Positions 26,104-34,095 of a stretch of 64,000 nt of DNA are shown here, piece after piece. Within the stretch, counting starts at the first letter, position 1. Each line of letters opens with the position of its first letter. Where the stretch lies: the NCBI RefSeq assembly GCF_000017565.1, contig NC_009719.1, positions 496,001 to 560,000 on the forward strand, read 5' to 3'. The notes below the pieces were generated by a model. It was not told the DNA's origin. It did not search any database and saw only the letters and a list, made by a program, of their open reading frames with translations. The translations under genes and the position numbers were made by a program. This DNA comes from Parvibaculum lavamentivorans DS-1. Its GTDB lineage: Bacteria; Pseudomonadota; Alphaproteobacteria; Parvibaculales; Parvibaculaceae.

Positions 26104-26916
26104 TCACTCCGCGGCTGCGCTCGCGGCCTTTCTGAAGTCGGGCTTGCGCTTGTTGAGGAAGGCGTCCACCGCTTCCTTGTGCTCCGCCGATGTGTAGCAG
26201 ATCTTCAGCGCCTCGATTTCGCGCTTCTGCGCCGCCTTCATGTCCGTCTCGCACGCATTCTGCGAGATGAGCTGCTTGGTCATGCGAAGCTGGCGCGACG
26301 GGTTCTCCGCGATCCGGCCGGCAATCTCCAGCGCCTTGTCGAGAAGCTCCGCCTGCGGAACGGCATATTCGCACAGGCCCTTTTCCTTCGCTTCCGCCGC
26401 CGGGTAGAGTCGCGCCGAAAGCATCATCTCGTTCGCATGGCCCCAGCCCATTCGGCTGACGAGGAAATGCGACGAAGCAAGCTCCGGCACGATCCCCATC
26501 TTCACGAACACCATGCCGAATTTCGCTTCCTCCGCCGCCACGATCACATCGAAAGGCAGGATCATGGTGACGCCGATGCCCACCGCCGGCCCGTTCACTG
26601 CAGCGATCATCGGCTTTGACGAGCGGACAAGTTCGATCCAGTCCACCTCGCGCGGCATGCCGCCGGTCTCGTTGTTGCGGTCCTTGCCGTCGATGCGCGA
26701 CTGGAACGTATCGCTGATGTCGGCGCCCGCGCAAAAGCCGCGCCCCGCGCCCGTCATCACGATGGCGCCGATATCCGGGTCGTCATTCGCCTGCTGGATC
26801 GCATGCGTCTGCTCCTCCGCCATCCGCGCCGTCCAGGCATTCAGCCTGTCGGGGCGGTTGAGCGTCAGGATGAGAATATTGCCGCGCTTCTCCGTCGTGA
26901 TCTGCGTGTAGTCCAT
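26104..26916 (-). CDS. Enoyl-CoA hydratase/isomerase family protein
   Basis: 270 residues. ILTLNRPDRLNAWTARM, MTGAGRGFCAGADISDTF (first oxyanion loop), AAVNGPAVGIGVTMILPFDVIVAAEEAKFGMVFVKMGIVPELASSHFLVSRMG. The Glu in VPELASS is placed as in delta3-delta2-enoyl-CoA isomerases and in PaaG-like enzymes, so isomerase activity is as likely as hydratase. First gene of a minus-strand operon with two alpha/beta-hydrolases. GGAGGAG precedes the start. Confidence 0.9.
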   Translation of the reverse strand: MDYTQITTEKRGNILILTLNRPDRLNAWTARMAEEQTHAIQQANDDPDIGAIVMTGAGRGFCAGADISDTFQSRIDGKDRNNETGGMPREVDWIELVRSSKPMIAAVNGPAVGIGVTMILPFDVIVAAEEAKFGMVFVKMGIVPELASSHFLVSRMGWGHANEMMLSARLYPAAEAKEKGLCEYAVPQAELLDKALEIAGRIAENPSRQLRMTKQLISQNACETDMKAAQKREIEALKICYTSAEHKEAVDAFLNKRKPDFRKAASAAAE

Positions 26917-27010
26917 GGGTCTCCTCCCGGTGTTTCTTGTTGGGAGAAAGTCTAGGCAGCCCTCCGCACGCTCACAAGGGAGCCTCCTTCGCGCCAGCTT
27001 TACGCTGCGT

Positions 27011-27457
27011 CTAGCTGCGGTTTCTGAATGCTACATAGGCCACCGCGATCATCGCCAGCATGACGCCGATGATTGCGATCATGAACAGCGTGAATGTGAC
27101 CGTGTTCCAGTCGAGCCCGGTAAAGCCAAGGCCGCGTCCGCCCGTCATCGCCGAGACGATGGAAGCGATGATATTGCCCCAGCCCGTGACGATCAGTCCC
27201 CAGACGATAATGCGCTGAACCCGCGCCGTCATCGCCGCCTGGGTCATCGCGGCTGCTACCGCGATCATCAGCATCCCGTTCAGCGCCCCTTCCATATGCG
27301 CCATCTTCCACGCACGCACATCCCCCGGCCAGGCGGTGATGCCGCCCGGCTCGAGCGACGCCACCAGCACCGATGCGAAAGGAAATCCCGCCAGCATCCC
27401 GAGCAGAAAAACCAGCGCCCCGTGCCCGACCAGCAGCATCTGCATGTTCTTGTTCAT
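27011..27457 (-). CDS. Four-helix membrane protein resembling styrene-oxide isomerase (StyC/SOI)
   Basis: 148 residues with four hydrophobic helices at about 7-33, 56-75, 82-103 and 117-143. It shares, in order, the landmarks I recall for styrene-oxide isomerase, a haem-b membrane enzyme: GHG (11-13), a His with ALNGM after it (H54, N60; SOI H58 and N64), IAVA, I-V-x-GW-x-N (89-95) and RGL-F (108-112). Two SOI active-site residues, D95 and Y103, align here with Thr91 and Ser99, so the chemistry may differ. The ATG at 27457 follows GGGGGA. It is divergent from an SDR. Identification is by remembered motifs only. Confidence 0.6.
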   Translation of the reverse strand: MNKNMQMLLVGHGALVFLLGMLAGFPFASVLVASLEPGGITAWPGDVRAWKMAHMEGALNGMLMIAVAAAMTQAAMTARVQRIIVWGLIVTGWGNIIASIVSAMTGGRGLGFTGLDWNTVTFTLFMIAIIGVMLAMIAVAYVAFRNRS

Positions 27458-27585
27458 TGCCGTCCCCCGTTTCGCGCCCCCCGGCGCGCCGGAGCGTTGG
27501 CCCCGGAGCGCCAGCATAGCTCCCTTTTGCTGGCGAAGGCGAGCCCTCGCCGTTACTCTCTCCGCAAACGGAACAGGAGAGAAAG

Positions 27586-28374
27586 ATGAAACTCGAACTC
27601 GAAGGCAAGCATGTCTTCATCGCCGGCGCGAGCCGCGGCATCGGCCTCGGCATGGCGCGTGCCTTCGTGGCGGAAGGCGCGAAAGTCGCGTTGACGGCGC
27701 GCGGCGCCGGTCCGCTCGACGAGGCGAAACAGGCCCTCGTCGCCGAAGGCGCGAAAGCGGAAAACCTCCTCACCATCGCGGGCGACATGACGGCCAGCAC
27801 CGACATCGCCGCCGCGCTCGATGCGGCGGAGGCGAAGCTCGGCCCCGTCCACTGCGCCATCGCCAATGTCGGCCTCTCCCGCGCGCCGCTCGGCTTCGAT
27901 GTGTCGGACGAGGATTGGGATGCCGACATGAAGCAGAACCTTTTCGGCTCGGTCTGGCTCGCCCGCGAAGCGATCCGCCGCATCCTGAAGCGCCCCGCGC
28001 CGGAGCGTGAGGGCGCAAATGTGATCCTGATTTCCTCGGTCGCCGGCGTCGATGCCATGGGCACCTCGCTCACCTATGCGGCGTCGAAGGCAGGCATCAA
28101 CCACTTCACGCGCCAGCTCGCGAAGTTCACCGGCAAGGAAGCGATCCGCGTCAATGCCATCGCGCCGGGCAACATCCTCTTTGAAGACGGCGTCTGGGAC
28201 AAGAACACGAAGGAGCGCCCGGAAGCCTGGGAACGCTGGATCAAGCGCGAAGTGGCGCTGCGCCGCTTCGGCACCGTCGAGGAAATAGCCGACGCCGCCC
28301 TCTTCCTCGCAAGCCCCCGCGCAAGCTTCATCACCGGCGAAGTCATGGTGGTGGACGGCGGCCAGGTGCGGTAA
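27586..28374 (+). CDS. Short-chain dehydrogenase/reductase
   Basis: 262 residues. Rossmann motif IAGASRGIGLGMA, ANVG in place of NNAG, catalytic Ser in LISSVAG and the YAASK pair, ending in GEVMVVDGGQVR. Arg in TARGAG after strand 2 suggests NADP(H) preference. It acts on an alcohol or ketone not identifiable from sequence. AGGAGAG precedes the ATG. It is divergent from the SOI-like gene with a 128-bp shared promoter gap. Confidence 0.92.
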   Translation: MKLELEGKHVFIAGASRGIGLGMARAFVAEGAKVALTARGAGPLDEAKQALVAEGAKAENLLTIAGDMTASTDIAAALDAAEAKLGPVHCAIANVGLSRAPLGFDVSDEDWDADMKQNLFGSVWLAREAIRRILKRPAPEREGANVILISSVAGVDAMGTSLTYAASKAGINHFTRQLAKFTGKEAIRVNAIAPGNILFEDGVWDKNTKERPEAWERWIKREVALRRFGTVEEIADAALFLASPRASFITGEVMVVDGGQVR

Positions 28375-28413
28375 GGCGGCTCGGTAATCCGGTTAAGTTC
28401 AACCAAAACAAAA

Positions 28414-28505
28414 ATGTCATCCCGGGATTTATTCCCGGGATCCATTGGCTTCGCCGCTTGGAGGTGAAGTGGATTGGGTCCCGGCAACGAGTGCCGGGAT
28501 GACAT
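28414..28505. repeat. Dispersed palindromic repeat, family A copy 1
   Basis: Begins ATGTCATCCCGGGA and ends CCGGGATGACAT, forming a long imperfect hairpin with an inner TTCCCGGGA dyad and GGATTGGGTCCCGGC. It lies between two convergent genes and may also act as a bidirectional terminator. Related copies are at 32115 and, as a half, at 32415. Confidence 0.75.
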
Positions 28506-28573
28506 GTTATTTATGAGTGCGGCCTTTGTCCCGAAGGCGCCACGGCAATGACGGCTGAAAGAACGCGAAGTCC

Positions 28574-28855
28574 TCAATCCTTCCCGATCGACCCGTCCTT
28601 GAACAGCCGCTCGCGCATTTCCTTGTCGAAGCGCGGATTGTTGCGGCGCAGCCATTCCAGCACCATCACCGCATGTTCGATTTCCTCGTCGCGATTATGC
28701 TCGAGAATTTTCGTAAGCTCCGGATCGGTGCAGGCTTCCGCGCGCTGGTTGTACCAGTCGACGGCTTCCAGTTCCTCCATCAGCGAAACAATGGCGCGAT
28801 GCAGGTTCAGCGCCTCCGCCGAAAGGTTTTGTTCGTGCAGGCCTTCGCTGGACAT
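28574..28855 (-). CDS. EncFtn-type ferritin-like protein without an encapsulation tail
   Basis: 93 residues. The sequence MSSEGLHEQ, LHRAIVSLMEELEAVDWYNQR, DPEL--IL-HNRDEEIEHAVMVLEWLRRNNPRFD is that of the encapsulin-associated ferritin family. Comparing with the remembered Rhodospirillum rubrum protein, the iron ligands E32, E62, H65 and ferroxidase W38, Y39 correspond to E28, E58, H61, W34, Y35. The family's long C-terminal encapsulation tail is missing: the protein ends LFKDGSIGKD. AGGAG precedes the ATG at 28855. An upstream in-frame ATG at 28972 overlaps the GST stop (ATGA) and would add 39 residues, so a longer product is possible. No shell gene is in the window. Confidence 0.8.
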   Translation of the reverse strand: MSSEGLHEQNLSAEALNLHRAIVSLMEELEAVDWYNQRAEACTDPELTKILEHNRDEEIEHAVMVLEWLRRNNPRFDKEMRERLFKDGSIGKD

Positions 28856-28968
28856 GGGGACTCCTGTGGGCTTTGGAAATTCGGGCGGCTCTTCCCTCGT
28901 CGCCCTCTCATCATCCGGTGTTCCGGTGGTCTGTCTTCCGAAAAGACGCGAGAAAAAACCGCTGCGGC

Positions 28969-30075
28969 TCATTCAAGTACCAATTGGAATTGACGCCTTG
29001 TCAGGCGCGGGAAGGCGGGGAAATCGGCAAGCCGTTCCCCGCCCGTCTTGTGTAGCATAGAAAGGGCCGCTTCGCGTTGTTCTCCGCGCAACGATTGGAA
29101 AAAATCGAGCCCGCGCTGCAGCATCCACAGTTCGAACGGGAAGATCACGCGCATGCCGGTCGTGCCTTCCAGCGTGAATTCGTGCCGCCCGATGCCGCGG
29201 GGCAGGGGTTCCTTCCCGGCAATGAGTTCGGGATGCGCCTCCACATGCGCCTTGAGCGCCGCCGCCGTCGAAAGAAGCACCGGCAGGAATTCCCGCATCA
29301 TCCGTGTAAGGACAGGCATCAGCGTCTCCGGCACCTCGTCGCCGCCCAGGAATTCGCCGCCCTTCGGCCTCGGCGGCTTCATCATCCGCAGCACCCATTT
29401 GACGACATTGGGCGCGAGTTTCTTCATGATTTCGCCGGATGCCGGGTCGCGATATTGATGCGCATAGAGCGGCCCGAAGAGTCCGAAATCGCCCACAGAG
29501 GGCCGGCTGCCGAACAGGAAATCATGGCTCGCGAAATGCGCGTCGAGTTCGCCGAGCAGTCTCTCATATGACTTTTCGATTGCCGGTCCCGTCTCCGGCG
29601 TCACGCCAAGCGCCGGCAGTGCGCCCGCGAAAGGTTTCGCCGTTTCCTCGCCGGTCGCGCGCTGTCCCGCCTCGTCGAGGTCCGGCCGCGACAGCCTGCC
29701 GAATTCGGCGATGGCGAAGTCGCGGTTCTTCGTCCAGCGGTAATGCATCGCCGGCAGCTTCAGCCATTCATCGGCATAGGTTTCGATCAGCAGCGCCGCC
29801 AGCTTCTGCTTCGGCCCCTCGGGATAGACGGACGCCTCTGGAAACCGCGCCTCGAAATTATCGATGATCTCGGACGAATCCTGCCACGTCTCGTCCTCCG
29901 GCGTCACGACCACGGGGATCACCGGCCAGCCCACGCGCGGCAGGATCACGGTCTTGTAGACCTCCCGCGTCGGCAGCACCTCGGAAAAGGGAATGCGCTT
30001 GTAGCGCAGATAGGCGCGCACCTTGCCCGTGAAATAGCTCGGCTCCGCGCCGTAAAGATCGTATCCCCTGCCCAT
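28969..30075 (-). CDS. Glutathione S-transferase family protein with long C-terminal extension
   Basis: 368 residues, well above the ~210 of normal GSTs. Residues 1-85 are the thioredoxin-like domain (YDLYGAEPSYFTGKVRAYLRYKRIPF; VIPVVVTPEDETWQDSSEIIDNFEARFP with the cis-Pro and the Gln-Asp-Ser-Ser glutathione contact). The middle is the helical C-terminal domain (FLFGSRPSVGDFGLFGPLYAH). After about residue 250 comes an extra region, with EGTTGMRVIFPFELWMLQR, of unknown role. It is immediately upstream of the ferritin-like gene, possibly one oxidative-stress transcript. Confidence 0.85.
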   Translation of the reverse strand: MGRGYDLYGAEPSYFTGKVRAYLRYKRIPFSEVLPTREVYKTVILPRVGWPVIPVVVTPEDETWQDSSEIIDNFEARFPEASVYPEGPKQKLAALLIETYADEWLKLPAMHYRWTKNRDFAIAEFGRLSRPDLDEAGQRATGEETAKPFAGALPALGVTPETGPAIEKSYERLLGELDAHFASHDFLFGSRPSVGDFGLFGPLYAHQYRDPASGEIMKKLAPNVVKWVLRMMKPPRPKGGEFLGGDEVPETLMPVLTRMMREFLPVLLSTAAALKAHVEAHPELIAGKEPLPRGIGRHEFTLEGTTGMRVIFPFELWMLQRGLDFFQSLRGEQREAALSMLHKTGGERLADFPAFPRLTRRQFQLVLE

Positions 30076-30141
30076 CTTCTTCCGTTCCTTTTGCCGCCGG
30101 ATCCGGGGCTCTTCTAACTATTGACATGTTTTGTGTCAATT

Positions 30142-30990
30142 TCATCGCCCCAGAACATGCTCCGCCTCGGCGCCCGTGAGCACGTCGAGATAAAGTGCCT
30201 GCCGGCACTGGTCGAGACAGGCGATGATGCGGTGCGGCCGCTCTCCCGCCAGATAGAAAAAGAGGTTGTAGCGCGTGCCTGCCACATTGCTCACCGCGTC
30301 GAGCTGCCACACGGCATCTGCTTGCGGTGCGGTCTCGCTCGCGCTCGTCGCCGTCCGCAGCAGGCCGAGTGCGCGCTTCAGCCTTTCGCCCGTCGCCTCG
30401 CCGCCTTCAAGCGCATCGAAGCGAATATCGTATCGCGCGTCGAAGGCGCCGATATTCGGCGGCGGCACCGCGCCGGGCGGCATCGCCAGAATGGAAACAG
30501 GGTCCGCCGATCCATGCGCCACCCAGGCCTCGCCAAGCACCGGCACCAGTGCCTGTCCCTGCGGCGCGCAGACGCGCACGAGCCAGCGGTTGAAAGGCGG
30601 CGGCACCGGCACGGTCTTTCCCGCCGGCGCGCGGTTGCAGAGAAAATCCTGAGGATCCTCCGCCTCGCTCGCGGTGGCGGCGGCGGGAGAGGGAGCGGGA
30701 GAGGGTGAGGGCGTAGCCACCGGCACATCCGGCATCGCCTCTTTCATGTTCGGCAAGGTCGCGCTTCCCGGCACCGGATCGCCGGGCTCCCACACAGGCA
30801 CCGATTGCGCCATCTGCATGTCCGGCACCGGGTCGTCCATGCCCGCCGCGTAAACGCCCGCCGCCATGCCGAGCGCCAGCGTCCCCGTTAGCGCCCCTGC
30901 CACTGCTATTGCAACGGGCGCGGAAAACCGCAGCACCCGCGAAACCGTCGAGAGAAGCGGGAGAAGAAGGTCCGGTCGGAGGGGCATCAT
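30142..30990 (-). CDS. Membrane-anchored protein of unknown function
   Basis: 282 residues. One hydrophobic segment near residues 21-47 (FSAPVAIAVAGALTGTLALGMAAGVYAAG), a Pro/Ala-rich linker (VATPSPSPAPSPAAATASEAE), then a compact domain with four cysteines (FLCNRAP, RVCAPQG, IIACLDQC) and LFFYLAGERPHRIIACLDQCRQALYLDVLTGAEAEHV. It is probably anchored in the inner membrane with a periplasmic domain. I do not recognise it. The start is uncertain: ATGs at 30987, 30990 and 31020 and a GTG at 31035 are all open, and none has a clear ribosome binding site. Confidence 0.65.
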   Translation of the reverse strand: MMPLRPDLLLPLLSTVSRVLRFSAPVAIAVAGALTGTLALGMAAGVYAAGMDDPVPDMQMAQSVPVWEPGDPVPGSATLPNMKEAMPDVPVATPSPSPAPSPAAATASEAEDPQDFLCNRAPAGKTVPVPPPFNRWLVRVCAPQGQALVPVLGEAWVAHGSADPVSILAMPPGAVPPPNIGAFDARYDIRFDALEGGEATGERLKRALGLLRTATSASETAPQADAVWQLDAVSNVAGTRYNLFFYLAGERPHRIIACLDQCRQALYLDVLTGAEAEHVLGR

Positions 30991-31056
30991 CGGCTGCTTG
31001 TCTGGTTGGCAACGTGCCATCCTAGCACGCGTCACCCGCCGCGCCGCCAGCCCGCA

Positions 31057-31437
31057 CTAGTAGCAGCCGTCGGCGTAGCACTGCGTCTTCAGCGGATCGG
31101 TCCCGCGCGGCCGGTCCTCGCGCGGCAGTGTCTCTTCGGCCGTCTTCTGGTTGAAGGCGTTCCAGGGCTGCGCTGTCTCTTCCGTCTGGCCGAGCGTCAC
31201 TGTCGTATCGCCGATGGTGATGGTCTTCTGCTTCGTTTCATCCATCGGCCGCCCGCCATAACTGCCGCCGTCGAGCCGCTGATAATTTTCCTCCGCGCCC
31301 GCTCCGGGGCTGAAGGGTTCGTCGAGACATGTATTGAGAAGCCCGCCCGCCTCGCAGGCGGCAAGCGCAGGGCCCGCTCCGGCAAAAGCGTGAAAGCAGG
31401 CTGCGGAAACCGCCAATAATGTCGCCATCCGTGCCAT
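31057..31437 (-). CDS. Small exported protein of unknown function
   Basis: 126 residues with a signal peptide MARMATLLAVSAACFHAFAG and a cleavage site near ALA/ACEAG. The mature part is polar, with cysteines early (ACEAGG, NTCLDE) and at the very end (TQCYADGCY), which could form disulfides. GGGAGA precedes the ATG at 31437; a longer in-frame start at 31599 would hide the signal. No family recognised. Confidence 0.65.
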   Translation of the reverse strand: MARMATLLAVSAACFHAFAGAGPALAACEAGGLLNTCLDEPFSPGAGAEENYQRLDGGSYGGRPMDETKQKTITIGDTTVTLGQTEETAQPWNAFNQKTAEETLPREDRPRGTDPLKTQCYADGCY

Positions 31438-31683
31438 GAAATTGTCTCCCCGGATCTCCGTCCGGTCCCTCTCTGCGGGCGCCGGGACTCGAATTTCCGG
31501 CAGGATACCGCCCCTTTTTTCCGGGCGGAAAGGTTGACGCACACAGTCATCGACAAATCTGAACATAACCCTCGTTGAGCAGCCTCTGCGCTCCGCCATA
31601 GGCTCTCCGTTATGGAACTGGAGACCGCAAAAGACGTTGTAAATGCGATCGGTGCCGCCGGGCGGCAGGAAAGCGGAGTGAGT

Positions 31684-31986
31684 ATGATGACCACCATTCA
31701 GAGCTCAGGGTTCAACCGCCTCGAAAGGGATTTCATCCCCCAGGCACCGGGCCGTGCGCCCGCCGGCGCCTTTGGCCGCCGCGTCTTTGGCCGCGCCGCT
31801 GCCGCCCCTGCGGAGTCTCTGGAAGTGGATCGTATCCTCGCGCGCTGCCGCGACCGCCGCGCCGAAACGCTGGCGCCGCTTCCCCGCCGGTCGTCGTATC
31901 GCGGCAATTCCGAAGCCCTCGCCTATGTCGCCACCGGCGTCAGCCTTCTCGCATTATCGGCTATTTCGGTGCTCCCGATCTTCTGA
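31684..31986 (+). CDS. Small protein with a C-terminal membrane segment
   Basis: 100 residues: an Ala/Arg-rich soluble part (FGRRVFGRAAAAPAESLEVDRILARCRDRR) and a hydrophobic tail LAYVATGVSLLALSAISVLPIF. I chose the ATG at 31684, which has GGAGTGAG 6 nt upstream; an ATG at 31612 has no site. A good terminator follows, which supports a real gene. Function unknown. Confidence 0.6.
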   Translation: MMTTIQSSGFNRLERDFIPQAPGRAPAGAFGRRVFGRAAAAPAESLEVDRILARCRDRRAETLAPLPRRSSYRGNSEALAYVATGVSLLALSAISVLPIF

Positions 31987-32046
31987 TCGCACCGCCCGAG
32001 TGTACCGGCGGCGGGTTCACCCCCCCCCAGAACCCGCCCTCAGTCA

Positions 32047-32080
32047 GGCCCGCATCCCCCAAAGGATGCGGGCCTTTTCT
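32047..32080 (+). terminator. Rho-independent terminator
   Basis: GGCCCGCATCC (32047-32057) pairs with GGATGCGGGCC (32064-32074), six-base loop, then TTTTCTT. It ends the small gene at 31684. Confidence 0.88.
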
Positions 32081-32114
32081 TCATCAGCCCTTACTGTCGC
32101 TGCACCAAAAATAA

Positions 32115-32254
32115 ATGTCATCCCGGCGAAAGCCGGGACCCATTGGTTCCCTCAGCAGAAATCATGGGCACCGCGTCCGAACCAGCTCAATGCCCCAAGA
32201 ATCTCCGCCACAAGCATCGACGTGGATTGGGTCCCGGCTTTCGCCGGGATGACA
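32115..32254. repeat. Dispersed palindromic repeat, family A copy 2
   Basis: ATGTCATCCCGGCGAAAGCC at the left and its near complement GGCTTTCGCCGGGATGACA at the right, with GGATTGGGTCCCGGC before the right arm and GGGACCCATTGG after the left. Same ends as the copy at 28414 but a different middle. The gap 31987-32547 holds no gene, only this cluster of repeats. Confidence 0.8.
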
Positions 32255-32318
32255 CTGAGTGATTGGCAGTGGAACAGGCCCCGCGTCACATGTGGTTCGA
32301 AAAGCCCCTGGCTTCCTG

Positions 32319-32372
32319 CCACCCTCCCCCTGTGGGAGGGTCAAACGGCTGTAAGCCGTTTGGGGAGGGGTA
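32319..32372. repeat. Dispersed palindromic repeat, family B copy 1
   Basis: CCACCCTCCCCC, a hairpin with GGGAGGGTC, then AAACGGCTGTAAGCCGTTT, then GGGGAGGGG. This two-hairpin layout recurs at 54511, 56365 and 62997. Confidence 0.8.
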
Positions 32373-32414
32373 GCGGCGGTAACGTTGCCGACAGAAGCAA
32401 GCAACACAACTCGG

Positions 32415-32450
32415 TGTCATCCCGGCGAAAGCCGGGACCCACTCGCAATG
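32415..32450. repeat. Family A half copy
   Basis: TGTCATCCCGGCGAAAGCCG followed by GGACCCACTCG, identical at its start to the left arm of the copy at 32115 but without the right arm. It contains its own short dyad CCCGGCGAAAGCCGGG. Confidence 0.7.
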
Positions 32451-32547
32451 CCTCTTGCCGCAGCACATCCCATCGCCACGCACGCAAACCCCAAGCCGTC
32501 ATGGCCCGCTTCATGCGGGCCATCCACGTCTTCAGCCGCACTCGAAA

Positions 32548-33891
32548 TCAGCTTTTCCGCATCACCCCGATAAAACTCTCCACCGGCACCCGCTTCTCCG
32601 TCCGCAGCGCGTCAACATCCATCGACACGACCTCGAAGCCATGGCGCTCCGCCAGCGTCCGCAAATAGGTTTCCGTATGCCGGAAGCGCCGCGCCGGGCC
32701 GACTTCGAAGCCGCGCGCCGAAGCCTCTTCCGACTGTCCGTCGGATTTTTCGGTGGAAAAGACAAACCAGCCGCGCGGCACCAGCGCCGATGCGAGGGAT
32801 GAAAACAGCGGCGCGAGATCGCCGAGATAGATCATCGTGTCGCAGGCAATCGCGAGCCCGAAGCGGTTGCCCTCATCCAGCACCTTCAACAGGTCGCCAG
32901 CGACGACGCGCGTGTAGAACCCGCTTGCCTCCGCCGCCGCGCACATGCGGGGGCTGAGGTCGACGCCGGTCAACGACGCGCAATGAGCGTGGAATGCCGC
33001 GCCCGAAAGCCCCGTGCCGCAGCCAAGGTCGATTGCCGCATAAGGTCCGCCTGCGGACAGTCCCGCCGCTTCCGCCGCTTTGAGCAATATTTCCGGCCCC
33101 CGGTAGGAAAGCGCCGTCCTCATATGTCCGTCATAGCGGGGTGCATAGCCGTCGAACAGCGCCCGCACATAGGCGGCGCTCGCCCGTGTCGGCGCCGGTT
33201 GCGCATCGAGTTCGGCAAGGCGGATGCCCGCGCCCCGCCGGTCGGCCGGGTCGTCAGCCTGAGATGCCTTGAAGTGCCGTGCCGCCCGCGCCGGCTCGTC
33301 CATCGCCGCCCAGGCCTCGCCGAGCCGGAAATGCGCCTCCGCGCGCTCATTCGCGTCGCGCTCGCCATCGCCCGTCGAAAGCCGGAGCACGCGCTCGAAA
33401 TCGCCGATGGCGCGCGGGAAATCATCTGCCGCCATCCGCGCCGCGCCGAGCGCCAGCAGAACCGTCGCCGAGCGCCCGTCCAGCAGGCTCGCCTCGTTGA
33501 GAGCGCCAAGCGCCTCCTGGTGCCGTCCTGCAAGGCTCATCGCCCGCGCAAGAACGACAAGCGCCCGCGGGTTCGCCTGTCCCGCCGCCGCCAGCGGCTC
33601 GATCAGCGCCGCCGCCTGCGCCGGTTCGCCAAGCTCGATCAGGCAATGGGCGAGCGACGTCACGAGCCCCGTCGAGGGCCGCTCGTCCTCCCGCGCCGCC
33701 GCCTCCACGGCGTGGGCGATCGCCCCCGCCCGGTCGCCTGCCGCGATCAGCCGCTCCACCTCGCCGAGGGGTCCGTCATCCTCGAGCGCAATATCATCCG
33801 TATAAAGATGAAAAACCGTCGCCGCCGCCGGCAGGTCGGTTGTCGATGCGTTATCCCCGGGCGGCGCGGCCGCCGGAGTCGGGGATATCAT
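32548..33891 (-). CDS. TPR-repeat SAM-dependent methyltransferase
   Basis: 447 residues. The N-terminal half is a run of helical TPR-like repeats (LIAAGDRAGAIAHAVEAAARED; LVVLARAMSLAGRHQEALGALNEA; FRLGEAWAAMDEPARAARHF). From about residue 240 it is a class I methyltransferase: YDGHMRTALSYRGPEILL, motif I AIDLGCGTGLSGAAF, LTGVDLSPRMCAAAEASG, and IACDTMIYLGDLAPLFSSLASALVPRGWFVFSTE. The YDGHM block resembles TPR-methyltransferases of the UbiE/Mg-protoporphyrin-like 'tetratricopeptide repeat methyltransferase' group. The substrate is unknown. The start at 33891 is preferred; an in-frame ATG at 33948 is possible. Confidence 0.83.
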   Translation of the reverse strand: MISPTPAAAPPGDNASTTDLPAAATVFHLYTDDIALEDDGPLGEVERLIAAGDRAGAIAHAVEAAAREDERPSTGLVTSLAHCLIELGEPAQAAALIEPLAAAGQANPRALVVLARAMSLAGRHQEALGALNEASLLDGRSATVLLALGAARMAADDFPRAIGDFERVLRLSTGDGERDANERAEAHFRLGEAWAAMDEPARAARHFKASQADDPADRRGAGIRLAELDAQPAPTRASAAYVRALFDGYAPRYDGHMRTALSYRGPEILLKAAEAAGLSAGGPYAAIDLGCGTGLSGAAFHAHCASLTGVDLSPRMCAAAEASGFYTRVVAGDLLKVLDEGNRFGLAIACDTMIYLGDLAPLFSSLASALVPRGWFVFSTEKSDGQSEEASARGFEVGPARRFRHTETYLRTLAERHGFEVVSMDVDALRTEKRVPVESFIGVMRKS

Positions 33892-33964
33892 TCCGGCCTC
33901 GCCTTCCGGCAGGGCGGCTTCGGGTCGTGCGGGGTCCGGCGGACACATTCAGGGGGCACTCGCG

Positions 33965-33997
33965 AAAAAGGGCCGGGCGGAATGGTCCGCCCGGCCC
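33965..33997 (-). terminator. Terminator of the MaoC hydratase gene
   Basis: A perfect 12-bp stem (33970-33981 with 33986-33997), loop of four, followed on the minus strand by five T (complement of 33965-33969). It lies 99 nt beyond the stop at 34096 and before the methyltransferase start. Confidence 0.85.
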
Positions 33998-34095
33998 CTC
34001 GATTTATCCCCGGCCTGTTCATTCGTAAACAGCAAACCGGTGGCGAAAATCTCTTTGTGACAGTCGTGTAACAGTTCGATGACAGTCGCCGCTTT

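Noticed and set aside
28414-32450. CRISPR array from repeated palindromes
   Set aside because: Copies are few, irregularly spaced and palindromic, with no unique spacers or cas genes nearby; they are dispersed repeats.
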